NCBI GenBank assembly: GCA_964592375.1
Contig: CAZQDP010000022.1
Span: forward strand, 1 to 30,887
Reading direction: 5' to 3'
Length of the DNA stretch: 30,887 bases
Source: CAZQDP01 sp964592375
GTDB lineage: Bacteria; Bacillota; Clostridia; RUG12999
Under the pieces are notes generated by a model. The model saw only the letters and a list, made by a program, of their open reading frames with translations. It did not search any database and was not told where the DNA came from. Numbering within the stretch: position 1 is the stretch's first letter; each line of letters opens with the position of its first letter. The position numbers and the translations under genes were made by a program. Of the stretch, positions 7,378 to 16,050 are shown piece after piece.

Positions 7378-8637
7378 TTATTTTACACCTATGCCATAAA
7401 GGCTACGGTTTTTCACATTTAAGCCAATGAGTTGATCAACCAAGAATTTCGTCACAGTAATTGCAGTAAACATGCTGATGATAACCCCTAAGAACAATGT
7501 CGTCGCAAAACCTTTGACAGTACCTGCTCCTAGCCACCATAATACTCCTGCAGAGATTAGTGTGGTAATATTGGAGTCCACCACCGCGGTCATTGCCCTG
7601 TGGAATCCTGCATCAATAGATGCGCGCAAGGTCTTGCCGTTTTTAAGTTCATCAATGATTCTCTCGAATATTACAACGTTTGCATCCACCGCCATACCAA
7701 CGGATAGGATAATACCTGCAATACCCGGCAAGGTTAGGTTAATTCTGAGCAAGCCCAATATCAGCAAGGTAATGACCACATAGAACGATAGCGAAATAGA
7801 TGCCACAATGCCCGGCAAACGATAGAACAAAATCATATACAGCATAACAAGGAGAATGCTGATAAATGCAGCTCTAAGGCTTCCGTCAAGTGCACTTTCG
7901 CCTAGCGTCGCCCCTACGCTGCTCATGCTGATTTCTTTAATATTAAAGGGAAGCTGACCTGCTCTGATAAGACCTGCAAGCTGCTTAGAGCTTTCTGCAG
8001 TAAATCCACCGGAAATATAGCAGGACTCTGATTCAATTTTTTCGCTCACCCTCGGGCTTGATATAATTTCTTCATCCAGCTTGATGGAAATATAATTTTT
8101 GCCGTCTCCCGCTTTGCTGACTCTTTCGGTCGCGGCTGCAAATTTCTCCACGCCGGACTGTTTCAGTGTAAGCTTGACAATATTCTCGGAAGGAGAATTT
8201 GATTTCGTGGGTTCAAACGCCGCTTTGGCTTCCTGAATATCTTCGGCGCTCAGCACTTCCTGCCCGTCTGGATCGACAAAGGAAAGCTTTGCAGTTGTTC
8301 CAAGAAGCTTAACGGCTTCATTTGGATCTGTTACTGCAGGGATTTCTACCTGAAATCTTTTTTCCCCTTGCGTGGTCACAATAGCTTCTGTATAACCTTC
8401 GTTTGTAAGACGCTCCCTGAGTATAGATACAACAGTCTCCGACTGCTCTTTGCTTACATTATCAGCCTCTGCTTCGAAAACGATAATGGACCCACCCGCA
8501 ATGTCAAGACCCTTCTTGATACTCTCCGAAACCGGTTGCAATGTCATATTGCCGATGGATATACCAAACGCAGCCAGGTAAATCATCACGCCAATGATAA
8601 GCAAAGCGGTTACTAATTTCACTGCACTTTTTGCCAT
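7378..8637 (-). CDS. secD: protein translocase subunit SecD
   Basis: SecD is the RND-like partner of SecF in the SecDF complex. The 419-residue protein has an N-terminal helix, the family motif GLDIAGG (residues 43-49), a shortened extracytoplasmic domain, and five C-terminal helices carrying SVGMAVDANVVIFERIIDE and DSNITTLI. The open frame extends 10 codons further to 8667. I chose the ATG at 8637 because AGGAGG lies 8 bases before it. A separate sigma-A promoter in the 112-base gap from scfB allows secDF to be expressed independently of the yajC-scf genes. Confidence 0.96.
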   Translation of the reverse strand: MAKSAVKLVTALLIIGVMIYLAAFGISIGNMTLQPVSESIKKGLDIAGGSIIVFEAEADNVSKEQSETVVSILRERLTNEGYTEAIVTTQGEKRFQVEIPAVTDPNEAVKLLGTTAKLSFVDPDGQEVLSAEDIQEAKAAFEPTKSNSPSENIVKLTLKQSGVEKFAAATERVSKAGDGKNYISIKLDEEIISSPRVSEKIESESCYISGGFTAESSKQLAGLIRAGQLPFNIKEISMSSVGATLGESALDGSLRAAFISILLVMLYMILFYRLPGIVASISLSFYVVITLLILGLLRINLTLPGIAGIILSVGMAVDANVVIFERIIDELKNGKTLRASIDAGFHRAMTAVVDSNITTLISAGVLWWLGAGTVKGFATTLFLGVIISMFTAITVTKFLVDQLIGLNVKNRSLYGIGVK

Positions 8638-8673
8638 TGTATGTTCCTCCTTCGTATATACTAACATCCATTT

Positions 8674-8702
8674 ATTATATATATTATACCCCTTATAGTC
8701 AA
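8674..8702 (-). promoter_or_regulatory. sigma-A promoter of secDF
   Basis: On the minus strand TTGACT (8702-8697) and TATAAT (8679-8674) are 17 bases apart. A second overlapping TATAAT lies 8 bases upstream within the spacer, but it has no -35 at a proper distance. Confidence 0.85.
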
Positions 8703-8749
8703 GAGTTAATTTGTCAATTTATCCATTTTGCCCTAAATTTCTTTATTTT

Positions 8750-10117
8750 TTATACATTTTCACTACAAGCGGCCGTAATTGCAATGGCACATTCCACTCT
8801 TTTGCGCTGAAGATGACATCCAATTTCATAAGGCATATTGATATCCCCATTAAAATTCCATGCATTTGCAGGGCAGCCGCCGCTACAATAGAATTTCGCC
8901 CAGCATTTTTTGCATTCCGGCTTGGTATATACATGAGAGCCCTCAAACATTTCGGAAATGCGATGGTTTTGAATGCCAGAAAACACATCGCCCATTTTCA
9001 TTTTTTCATCGCCTACAAATTGATGGCAAGGGTAAATGTCTCCATCCGGAGTGACCGCAATATATTCATGTCCACTTCCGCAGCCGCTCATTCGCTTGAT
9101 AACACACGGTCCCTGGTCCAAATCCACCATGAAATGAAAAAATGAAAAGCCTATCCCTTCTTTTTTGCGCCTGATATATTCCTCTGCAAGTTGCTCATAC
9201 TGCGAAAAAAGTATGGGTAAATGCTCCATTTGCAGAGAATAATCCATTTCATCCGGCGCCACCACAGGTTCTACGGATATTTGCTTAAATCCAAGATCCG
9301 CCAGATGCAATACATCGGCTGCAAAATCGAGATTTTCCCTTGTATATGTACCTCGCACATAATAATTATCCTGCTCTCGACTCTTTGCTACCTTCAAAAA
9401 AATGGGTACGATTTTGTCATAACACCCACTGCCGTCCGCTCGGTAGCGCATTTTGTCATTCACGCTCTTTCTTCCGTCGATGCTAAGCACAATATTGACC
9501 ATATTTTGATTGATATATGCGATTTTTTCATCATCCAGTAGTAAGCCGTTTGTTGTAATGGTAAATCGGAAATGCTTTCCTGCTTTTTCTCCTTCGCTTT
9601 TTGCATATGCTACAATATCCTTTACCACCTCAAAGTTCATCAGCGGCTCGCCGCCAAAAAAATCAACTTCAATATTCTTACGCCCCTTTGAGTTTACAAT
9701 CACATAGTCAATGGTTTTTCGCCCGACTTCCATAGACATCATACTCCGAGCGCCACAAAATTCACCGGTATCGGCAAAGCAATATTTACAGCGCAAATTG
9801 CAGTCATGTGCAATATGGATACAGACCGCTTTGATAACGGAGCCTTTATGCCACGAGGCGGCGTACGGCTCATAGCAGTCGTCGCTCATCAAAAGTCCAT
9901 CTTCTTTTAGCTGTACTATCTCCTCATATGCCGCCATTCCGGCGATGGTATCTGTGATGCCTGCGGCGGCAAAGCTTTCCTTGTCCATGCTGCATAAAAA
10001 GCCGTTTTCTTCAAAATATTTGGACAGTAAATATGCCGTCTTATCCATCACATGCACACTTCCGCTATACACATCCACAACCATATTTTGCCCCAATAAT
10101 TGATAACAATGTATCAT
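8750..10117 (-). CDS. scfB: SCIFF peptide maturase, radical SAM/SPASM thioether-forming enzyme
   Basis: This radical SAM enzyme (CteB-like) installs a Cys-to-Thr thioether bond in the SCIFF precursor peptide, giving a ranthipeptide. The 455-residue protein starts with a peptide-recognition (RRE-like) N-terminal region. It then carries the radical SAM cluster motif CNLRCKYC (Cys 106, 110 and 113), the FFGGEPLMNF segment, and a C-terminal SPASM domain with many cysteines (GCGSGHEYIAVTPDGDIYPCHQF, then CKKCWAKFYCSGGCPANAW) for two auxiliary Fe-S clusters. A longer frame to 10165 exists; the ATG at 10117 has GGAAGGAAG upstream and gives the family N-terminus MIHCYQLLGQN. It follows scfA by 83 bases with a weak terminator between them. 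Confidence 0.96.
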   Translation of the reverse strand: MIHCYQLLGQNMVVDVYSGSVHVMDKTAYLLSKYFEENGFLCSMDKESFAAAGITDTIAGMAAYEEIVQLKEDGLLMSDDCYEPYAASWHKGSVIKAVCIHIAHDCNLRCKYCFADTGEFCGARSMMSMEVGRKTIDYVIVNSKGRKNIEVDFFGGEPLMNFEVVKDIVAYAKSEGEKAGKHFRFTITTNGLLLDDEKIAYINQNMVNIVLSIDGRKSVNDKMRYRADGSGCYDKIVPIFLKVAKSREQDNYYVRGTYTRENLDFAADVLHLADLGFKQISVEPVVAPDEMDYSLQMEHLPILFSQYEQLAEEYIRRKKEGIGFSFFHFMVDLDQGPCVIKRMSGCGSGHEYIAVTPDGDIYPCHQFVGDEKMKMGDVFSGIQNHRISEMFEGSHVYTKPECKKCWAKFYCSGGCPANAWNFNGDINMPYEIGCHLQRKRVECAIAITAACSENV

Positions 10118-10149
10118 GCCAAGCTTCCTTCCTGATGACAATCCAATAT

Positions 10150-10181
10150 AAAAGACTGCCCCCAAATGCTGTCGGGCAGCC
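10150..10181 (-). terminator. weak terminator between scfA and scfB
   Basis: On the minus strand GGCTGCCC (10181-10174) pairs with GGGCAGTC (10161-10154), 8 bp with one wobble and a 12-base loop, followed by TTTTAT. The short U-tract suggests partial read-through, which would yield more precursor peptide than maturase. Confidence 0.7.
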
Positions 10182-10200
10182 TTTATCTTAATTACATAAA

Positions 10201-10338
10201 TTACTTTTCACATTTCTGATTAGCAACGGTACAGGAAGTCTTGCAAGCAGATTGGCAAGAGGTCTGGCATTCGCCGCAGCCGCCTTTTTCCGCAGTCTCG
10301 TTCAAGGTCTTTTTGGTCAAGGTTTTAATATGCTTCAT
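10201..10338 (-). CDS. scfA: SCIFF ranthipeptide precursor (six cysteines in forty-five residues)
   Basis: The encoded peptide is exactly 45 residues with exactly six cysteines (21, 24, 28, 32, 36 and 43), the defining feature of the SCIFF family of nearly all Clostridia. The leader is MKHIKTLTKKTLNETAEKGG. The core has Cys alternating with Thr/Ser acceptors (CQTSC, CKTSCT). The adjacent radical SAM enzyme ScfB would link Cys to Thr. AAAGGA lies 8 bases before the ATG. It sits between the TIGR04086 gene and scfB inside the yajC-secDF region, the typical neighbourhood. In some clostridia SCIFF products have been linked to population-level signalling; the role here is unknown. Confidence 0.97.
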   Translation of the reverse strand: MKHIKTLTKKTLNETAEKGGCGECQTSCQSACKTSCTVANQKCEK

Positions 10339-10366
10339 CTATATTTTCCTTTCAACTTTTATTTTC

Positions 10367-10837
10367 TTATCTGCCCTTTCTACGAATGTACATTCCTTTT
10401 TTGCGCCGTGGCCTTGCACCTACGCCTATCATCCCACCTACAGCTCCTAGCACAAAACCTGCAAGCAAGTTCCAAATGGGTGAAACGGAGAACAAATTGA
10501 CCGAAAGGGTAAGAATACCAAGTAAGGTTGCACATAGCATGTATATGACACCCACACTGCCACCCACAAACCAACCGGTAAGTCCTGCTGCTTTTCCTGC
10601 CACATATGATATAATAATAATCACGGCAATGGTGATGGTTTTCACCATCACGTCCATAGCAGAAGGATTAAAGGGAAATAGCACATATAGGAGAGCAAAT
10701 ACAAGCAAAAAAACAATGGTTAAAACAAGGCCTAATGTGACATAGGGCAGAAAAAAAAGATACTCATTGGCAGCCAAATTGCTCTTCGGCTGCTTTTTCT
10801 CTTGAGAAGCGCTGTCCCTGCGTCCGTAACTGTTCAT
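10367..10837 (-). CDS. TIGR04086 family membrane protein
   Basis: The 156-residue protein has a polar Lys/Gln/Ser-rich N-terminus (about 25 residues), four hydrophobic helices (about residues 28-50, 60-80, 85-105 and 118-138), and a strongly basic C-terminus ending RPRRKKGMYIRRKGR. Members of this family lie next to SCIFF precursor genes in clostridia; their function is not established. The frame opens at a TTG (10849). I set the start at the ATG at 10837 because GGAGG ends 5 bases before it. It lies 33 bases after yajC and 28 bases before scfA on the same strand, so all belong to one transcription unit. Confidence 0.88.
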   Translation of the reverse strand: MNSYGRRDSASQEKKQPKSNLAANEYLFFLPYVTLGLVLTIVFLLVFALLYVLFPFNPSAMDVMVKTITIAVIIIISYVAGKAAGLTGWFVGGSVGVIYMLCATLLGILTLSVNLFSVSPIWNLLAGFVLGAVGGMIGVGARPRRKKGMYIRRKGR

Positions 10838-10870
10838 ATGCCCCTCCAATACTTTATGCAGTAAACTCTT

Positions 10871-11209
10871 TTATTCTGAAACTTCACTTGCCGCCTCGCT
10901 CTTTTTGGTGACCTCTTTCACAGCCCATTTTGCAATATGCAAACGAGTTTTATCCGCTGTGGTCTCGATAATAAACGTATCATCCTTAATGCGAAGCACC
11001 TTGCCGAACACGCCGCCTATTGTAACGAGTTCATCGCCCACACCAATTGCGTTGATCATATTTTTGGTTTCTTTTTCTTTTTTCTTCTGAGGTCTGATAA
11101 TCAGAAAATAAAATACTGCCACAATAAGGATCATCGGAAGAAATGTGCCAAGTAAATTCTGCCCGCCTTGTCCTTCTATCGGTGCATTTAAATACATGAG
11201 TAAATTCAT
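10871..11209 (-). CDS. yajC: preprotein translocase subunit YajC
   Basis: YajC is a small single-span inner-membrane protein that associates with SecDF. The 112-residue product has one membrane helix (about residues 19-40) followed directly by the hallmark YFLIIRPQKKKEKE. The conserved small beta domain follows (INAIGVGDELVTIGGVFGKVLRI, then FIIET). The frame extends to a GTG at 11221, but the ATG at 11209 fits GGTGG spacing and the family length. It has its own sigma-A promoter and begins the yajC-TIGR04086-scfA-scfB unit. Confidence 0.95.
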   Translation of the reverse strand: MNLLMYLNAPIEGQGGQNLLGTFLPMILIVAVFYFLIIRPQKKKEKETKNMINAIGVGDELVTIGGVFGKVLRIKDDTFIIETTADKTRLHIAKWAVKEVTKKSEAASEVSE

Positions 11210-11242
11210 AGTTTCCACCACCCTTTTATTTCACTTTTGCAT

Positions 11243-11271
11243 ATTATACCCTATTTTCGGAAAATAATCAA
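11243..11271 (-). promoter_or_regulatory. sigma-A promoter of the yajC-scf operon
   Basis: On the minus strand TTGATT (11271-11266) and TATAAT (11248-11243) are separated by 17 bases. The promoter lies in the short gap after the V-ATPase operon, where I see no clear terminator, so read-through from the ATPase genes is also possible. Confidence 0.88.
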
Positions 11272-11303
11272 GTCTTTTTTTATTTGCCTATTCGCATGGC
11301 GGC

Positions 11304-11930
11304 TTATCGTCCGGCCTTTTCTTTGTTGCGTTTGATGACCTTCAGCCTTGTAAATTCTTCTCTTTCCTTTTCCTCCAGCACACTTTGAATGGTGGCCACA
11401 ATATCTTGATATTTTGGAATAATGACGTTTTTCAGTGCATTGGCCATTTTTTGCGCTTTTTTAATATTAATGGCCAGTCTGTATACTGAAATTTCAATTT
11501 CTGCGAGCTTCACCGTTAATTTTCGCACATCAATAAAATGATTATGTGCCTGATCTACCACCGAAACGGTATGCATAAATCCATAGGAAGGAGACATCTC
11601 ATTTTCCGGGTCAATCACCTCAGGAATTTCCACCCCCATGACACTGCGAAAACGAATAATGATATCATCCTCAACGGGCACCGCTTTGGATGACTGGCGC
11701 ACATTACTAATACCCATGGCGATATTTGCAGTTTGTAAGGCTGCATAGGCCTTTTGAAAGGTCGTATCGATCTTGGACTGCAATTCCTCCGCTGATTGAA
11801 TAAGACTCATCATTTCATTGATAAGAATGGTACGCTTTTTATCCAGCAAATCATAGCCCTGCATAGAAAGCTGCAAGGTGTTTTTTGCACTGATTAAATT
11901 ACTTTTTGTGGCAAATAAGGTTGTATCCAT
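11304..11930 (-). CDS. atpD: V-type ATP synthase/ATPase subunit D
   Basis: Subunit D is the long coiled-coil rotor shaft of V/A-type ATPases, seated inside the A3B3 head and bound to subunits F and C. The 208-residue protein has the typical N-terminal helix with TKSNLISAKNTLQLSMQGYDLLDKKRTIL, a central variable hairpin, and a long C-terminal helix with LTVKLAEIEISVYRLAINIKKAQKMANALKNVIIPKY. The ATG at 11930 overlaps the stop of atpB by one base (TGATG), with GGAG 7 bases upstream, indicating translational coupling. It is the last gene of the ATPase operon. Confidence 0.95.
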   Translation of the reverse strand: MDTTLFATKSNLISAKNTLQLSMQGYDLLDKKRTILINEMMSLIQSAEELQSKIDTTFQKAYAALQTANIAMGISNVRQSSKAVPVEDDIIIRFRSVMGVEIPEVIDPENEMSPSYGFMHTVSVVDQAHNHFIDVRKLTVKLAEIEISVYRLAINIKKAQKMANALKNVIIPKYQDIVATIQSVLEEKEREEFTRLKVIKRNKEKAGR

Positions 11931-13306
11931 CACACTTCTCCATAGTATTTATCAACATATTTGCTGTTCATTCTGGAAAGCTCTTCCTTTGGCAGCATTC
12001 GAAGCAGCTCCCATGCAATTTGCAACGATTTTTGAATGGTTCTGTTTTCTGTTTTTTCCTGACCTACAAATCGGCTCTCAAATGCTTTGCCAAATGCAAT
12101 GTATTTTTTATCGATGGGAGTAAGCTCATCCTCACCGATAACAGAAGACAGTGCCCTTGCCTGCATGACATTTGCATAAGCAGCAAAGAGCTGGTTTGCT
12201 ACATCCGGATGGTCATCCCTGGTGTATCCTTCACCGATACCATCCTTCATCAGGCGTGATAGCGAAGGCAGTACCGATACAGGCGGATATACGCCGTTCA
12301 AATGCAAGGACCTATCGAGCACGATTTGTCCCTCTGTAATATATCCCGTAAGGTCGGGGATTGGATGGGTAATATCGTCATTTGGCATGCTAAGGATCGG
12401 TAGCTGGGTCACAGATCCTGCCCTGCCCTCAATCATACCGGCTCTTTCATACAAAGAAGCAAGGTCACTATATAAATATCCGGGATAGCCTTTTCTGGAT
12501 GGAATTTCCTGTTTGGAGGAGGAAATCTCACGCAGTGCTTCTGCATATGCAGTCATATCGGTCATAATAACCAGTACGTGCATATCATGTTCAAAGGCAA
12601 GATACTCCGCAGCACTCAGTGCACACCTTGGCGTTACAATTCTTTCTGCCACGGGGTCGTTAGACATATTGAGGAACATCACCACACGCTCAATGGCACC
12701 GCTCTCCTCTAAGCTTTTTTTAAAATAATTTGCAACGTCATGCTTGACACCCATTGCCGCAAAAACCACTGCAAATTTGGTATCCTCACCTCCGCTGAGC
12801 TGTGCTTGGCGGACAATTTGTGCCGCCAATTGATCGTGCGGCAGACCGCTACCCGAAAAGATGGGAAGCTTCTGGCCTCTAATCAATGTGGTGAGCATAT
12901 CAATGGAGGAAATACCCGTTTGGATAAAATTCCTCGGATATGTTCTGGAAACAGGATTGATAGGATTTCCATTGACATCAATTCTTTTTTCGGGGAAAAC
13001 TTCACCAAGTCCATCAATGGGTTCCCCTGCACCGCTGAATACTCGTCCCAATATTTCCTTAGATACGGGCATACGCATGGTGGAGCCTGTAAAATGCGAC
13101 ACGGTATTCGTCAGGGACAAGCCCTGGCTTCCCTCGAAAACCTGCACGACGGCTTTGTCTTTTGAAATTGTGATAACCTGGCCAATTTTCTTATGCCCGT
13201 CATCCATTTTTATCTCTACGATTTCTTCATAAGCAACCCCTTGCACTCCTTCGATTACAACAAGGGGACCTCTTACTTCGCTAAGGCCTATATATTCGAT
13301 TGCCAT
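11930..13306 (-). CDS. atpB: V-type ATP synthase subunit B (regulatory/non-catalytic)
   Basis: Subunit B alternates with catalytic subunit A in the hexameric head. The 458-residue protein shows the family start EYIGLSEVRGPLVVIEG and the conserved block PRNFIQTGISSIDMLTTLIRGQKLPIFSGSGLPHDQLAAQI. The degenerate SGSGLPHD replaces a Walker A loop, as expected for the non-catalytic subunit. SMPNDDITHPIPDLTGYITEGQIVLDR lies in the second half. GGGGATGAAG precedes the ATG. It starts 20 bases after atpA. Confidence 0.97.
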   Translation of the reverse strand: MAIEYIGLSEVRGPLVVIEGVQGVAYEEIVEIKMDDGHKKIGQVITISKDKAVVQVFEGSQGLSLTNTVSHFTGSTMRMPVSKEILGRVFSGAGEPIDGLGEVFPEKRIDVNGNPINPVSRTYPRNFIQTGISSIDMLTTLIRGQKLPIFSGSGLPHDQLAAQIVRQAQLSGGEDTKFAVVFAAMGVKHDVANYFKKSLEESGAIERVVMFLNMSNDPVAERIVTPRCALSAAEYLAFEHDMHVLVIMTDMTAYAEALREISSSKQEIPSRKGYPGYLYSDLASLYERAGMIEGRAGSVTQLPILSMPNDDITHPIPDLTGYITEGQIVLDRSLHLNGVYPPVSVLPSLSRLMKDGIGEGYTRDDHPDVANQLFAAYANVMQARALSSVIGEDELTPIDKKYIAFGKAFESRFVGQEKTENRTIQKSLQIAWELLRMLPKEELSRMNSKYVDKYYGEV

Positions 13307-13326
13307 TATTCTTCATCCCCTATCCA

Positions 13327-15096
13327 TTAGCTGTACTTGCACGCTATGTTCTTTTGCAATTCGTCAATCTTGCTGATATACTTGTCAAAATCCTGCAGAT
13401 TATCATTCGATGTATTATATTTCATTGCAATCACTTCTTCAAAAATACCATTCTGTTTGATAAGCGAAACCGGCACACCCATCTGCACCAGCTGCTTTGA
13501 TACATCAAATAAGTGCAGAATAACCTCCATCATCCTGTACTGCTTAGCCAGTGGTACATACGTATCGTTTGCATGAAACGCATTTTGCTGCAGATATCCT
13601 TCTCTGATGACCTTTGCGATTTCAAGCTCTAATCTTTGGCTGTCCGGCAACACATCGCTACCAATAAGCTTAACAATTTCCATCAGCTTGCTTTCTGCAT
13701 GCAAAATAGCAACAAAGCCGGCGCGGTAAGCCAAGAACTTTTCACCTGCATTTTGTTCAAACCATCCTTCCAGTTCGTCCTGATATTCACTATAACTTGT
13801 AAGCCAGTTGATGGCAGGATAATGGCGGGAATAGGCAAGCTGCCTATCCAGTGCCCAAAAACAGCGTATAAATCTCTTTGTGTTCTGTGTTACCGGCTCT
13901 GAAAAATCTCCACCCTGAGGGGATACGGCGCCGATAATGGTAACAGACCCTTGTGTACCGTTCAAATTGTCCACAAAGCCTGCTCTTTCATAAAACTCTG
14001 AAAGTCTTGAGGGCAAATATGCAGGGAAGCCTTCTTCAGCCGGCATCTCCTCCAGTCGCCCGGATATTTCGCGAAGCGCCTCTGCCCATCTGGAGGTTGA
14101 ATCCGCCATAATGGCAACATGGTAGCCCATGTCACGATAATACTCTGCAATGGTAATGCCTGTGTATATACTGGCCTCACGAGCGGCAACCGGCATGTTG
14201 GATGTATTGGCAATCAGCACGGTTCTATCCATCAGAGCCTTGCCTGTACGAGGATCCGTCAGCCCTGTGAAATCCTCTAAAACCTGAGTCATTTCATTGC
14301 CTCGCTCCCCACAGCCAATATAAACGATAATATCCGCATCGGACCATTTTGCCAGCTGATGCTGTGTCATTGTTTTTCCGGTACCAAATCCGCCCGGTAC
14401 AGAAGCAGTTCCGCCTTTCGCAATGGGAAACATGGTATCAATAACACGCTGACCGGTTACGAGCAGCTGCTCTATCACCCTTCGTTTTGCATAAGGTCTG
14501 CTACGGCGAATGGGGCTTTTATGAGCAAGGCTCAGCTCATGGCTCACGCCTTTTTCGTCCTCTATAACTACAATGGGCTCGGCAATGGTATATTCGCCGT
14601 CACCAAGTGTTTTGGTTACTTTTCCGCGAAGTCCTGGCGGCACCATGGATTTATGCAGTACGCTTTCCGTCTCGATAGTCGTCGCTATGACCATGCCTTC
14701 GCAAACATCGCTCCCCACCGATACGCACACTTTTATCTTCCACTTTTTTGCAGTGTCCAAACAGTCCACATTGACACCACGGTCAATAAAATCACCTGTG
14801 AGTTCTTTGATTTTTTTCAGCGGTCTTTCTATTCCATCAAAAATACCGCCTATGATACCCGGTCCCAAAATAACCGACATGGGACTTCCCGTGCCTTCTA
14901 CCGGTTCACCGGGCTTTATGCCTGCCGTAGGTTCGTATACCTGCACAATTGTATAGTCGTTGTTGATGGCAATTACCTCGCCGATGAGTCCTAATCCACC
15001 CACCCGGACCATTTCCATCATCGTAAGCTCTTTTGTACCGTCCACTTTTACAACAGGTCCGTTTATTTCATAAATGGTTCCTTTTGCCATGTTCAT
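13327..15096 (-). CDS. atpA: V-type ATP synthase subunit A (catalytic)
   Basis: This is the catalytic ATP-binding subunit. The 589-residue length includes the roughly 90-residue non-homologous insert that distinguishes V/A-type A subunits from F-type beta. The Walker A motif is GGFGTGKT (residues 235-242), with G at position 236 where many relatives have P. Catalytic glutamate and arginine lie in GCGERGNEM (E264). The Walker B region is YHVAIMADSTSRWAEALREI. Two ATG codons are close together (15096 and 15090). I keep 15096 because AGGA is 5-6 bases upstream, but MAKGTIYEI at 15090 is the more typical family start. It follows atpE by 9 bases. Confidence 0.97.
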   Translation of the reverse strand: MNMAKGTIYEINGPVVKVDGTKELTMMEMVRVGGLGLIGEVIAINNDYTIVQVYEPTAGIKPGEPVEGTGSPMSVILGPGIIGGIFDGIERPLKKIKELTGDFIDRGVNVDCLDTAKKWKIKVCVSVGSDVCEGMVIATTIETESVLHKSMVPPGLRGKVTKTLGDGEYTIAEPIVVIEDEKGVSHELSLAHKSPIRRSRPYAKRRVIEQLLVTGQRVIDTMFPIAKGGTASVPGGFGTGKTMTQHQLAKWSDADIIVYIGCGERGNEMTQVLEDFTGLTDPRTGKALMDRTVLIANTSNMPVAAREASIYTGITIAEYYRDMGYHVAIMADSTSRWAEALREISGRLEEMPAEEGFPAYLPSRLSEFYERAGFVDNLNGTQGSVTIIGAVSPQGGDFSEPVTQNTKRFIRCFWALDRQLAYSRHYPAINWLTSYSEYQDELEGWFEQNAGEKFLAYRAGFVAILHAESKLMEIVKLIGSDVLPDSQRLELEIAKVIREGYLQQNAFHANDTYVPLAKQYRMMEVILHLFDVSKQLVQMGVPVSLIKQNGIFEEVIAMKYNTSNDNLQDFDKYISKIDELQKNIACKYS

Positions 15097-15105
15097 GAAC
15101 TTCCT

Positions 15106-15696
15106 TTACACAATACTTATTTTTATCTCTTCCATAAATTGTTCCTTCACCGCTTCTAACATTGTGACGAGTGAATTATCACAAATAATCTTTTTTTCTT
15201 TGTTATGCACCTTGCAACCGCCAATCATATTCTCGCCGGCCGCAACCGGTTCATATCCCGTTGCATTTTGAATACTTTTAGCAAACTTCATATCCGTTTT
15301 ATCAATACAAACAAGCGGATTGTTGCCACCAGCCTGCGCAATTCCATCTGAAACAGCACTGAGCAGATAAGCAGCATAAGCCTCGGTTTCTTTAAATGCC
15401 GCAATTCGTTCATTGAGTACGGAAAATATACGCTCTACCATATTCTCCCGTCTTGTCAGTAGCTCCTTGCGACAGCTTGCAGCCACCTTTGCAACCTTTT
15501 CGTTCTCCGCTTTGATAATCGAAGCAATTTCTTTTTGAATGCGCTTATAAGCATTTTCCAAAAGCTCTATTTCTATATCTAATATTTTTTCATGTTTATA
15601 TTGTTCAATTTCCTGCACAATTTGATCTCGCTGCTGACGGGCTTCACCCAGCACTAATTTTTCAAACTCTATGAGTTTCTTTTCAGCATCTTCCAA
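15106..15696 (-). CDS. atpE: V-type ATP synthase subunit E (peripheral stalk)
   Basis: Subunit E pairs with the G/H subunit to form the peripheral stalks that hold the head static. The 196-residue protein has a long charged N-terminal coiled coil (residues 1 to about 95, rich in Glu, Lys and Gln) and a compact C-terminal domain ending with GENMIGGCKVHNKEKKIICDNSLVTMLEAV. That ending fits the family pattern of a glycine turn followed by NSL. No ATG is available near the N-terminus; the start is a TTG at 15696 with GGAGG 9 bases upstream. It lies 38 bases after atpF. Confidence 0.9.
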   Translation of the reverse strand: MEDAEKKLIEFEKLVLGEARQQRDQIVQEIEQYKHEKILDIEIELLENAYKRIQKEIASIIKAENEKVAKVAASCRKELLTRRENMVERIFSVLNERIAAFKETEAYAAYLLSAVSDGIAQAGGNNPLVCIDKTDMKFAKSIQNATGYEPVAAGENMIGGCKVHNKEKKIICDNSLVTMLEAVKEQFMEEIKISIV

Positions 15697-15734
15697 AGCA
15701 GACTACCTCCCAACAGTTCAAATTGATTTCTTGA

Positions 15735-16043
15735 TTAAAATTTAAGCCCAATAGCCTCTCGCACATAAGAAGTAATGGAATCGGGCGTTCGACCAGTACC
15801 ATGCCTGTCCGGTATTTCAATGACCAAGGGGAGCTTCATGCCAAGCTTCACATCTGCAATTTCTTGCGGAAAAGTGCGAGCAAGCTTTTCGGTGATCAGC
15901 AGTATGCCAATCTCCTTGTCACTTTTTACCCATTCTATGGCCCTATCGATTTCTTCTTTTTCATGAACAACGCAACCCTCGACCCCGCCCAATCTCATGC
16001 CGGTTTGCGTGTCTATATTATCACTGATAAGATATAGTTTCAT
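15735..16043 (-). CDS. atpF: V-type ATP synthase subunit F (central stalk)
   Basis: Subunit F is a small Rossmann-like rotor component bound to subunit D. The 102-residue protein matches the family in MKLYLISDNIDTQTGMRLGGVEG, the EIGILLITEKLAR segment and the PLVIEIPDRHG turn. The ATG is 7 bases after the ntpK stop and has only a poor ribosome site, so translation is probably coupled to ntpK. Confidence 0.95.
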   Translation of the reverse strand: MKLYLISDNIDTQTGMRLGGVEGCVVHEKEEIDRAIEWVKSDKEIGILLITEKLARTFPQEIADVKLGMKLPLVIEIPDRHGTGRTPDSITSYVREAIGLKF

Positions 16044-16050
16044 GGCATTT

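Noticed and set aside
14359..14994. A 211-codon plus-strand frame inside atpA
   Set aside because: It lies wholly antisense to a highly conserved catalytic subunit and has no ribosome site or recognisable domain.
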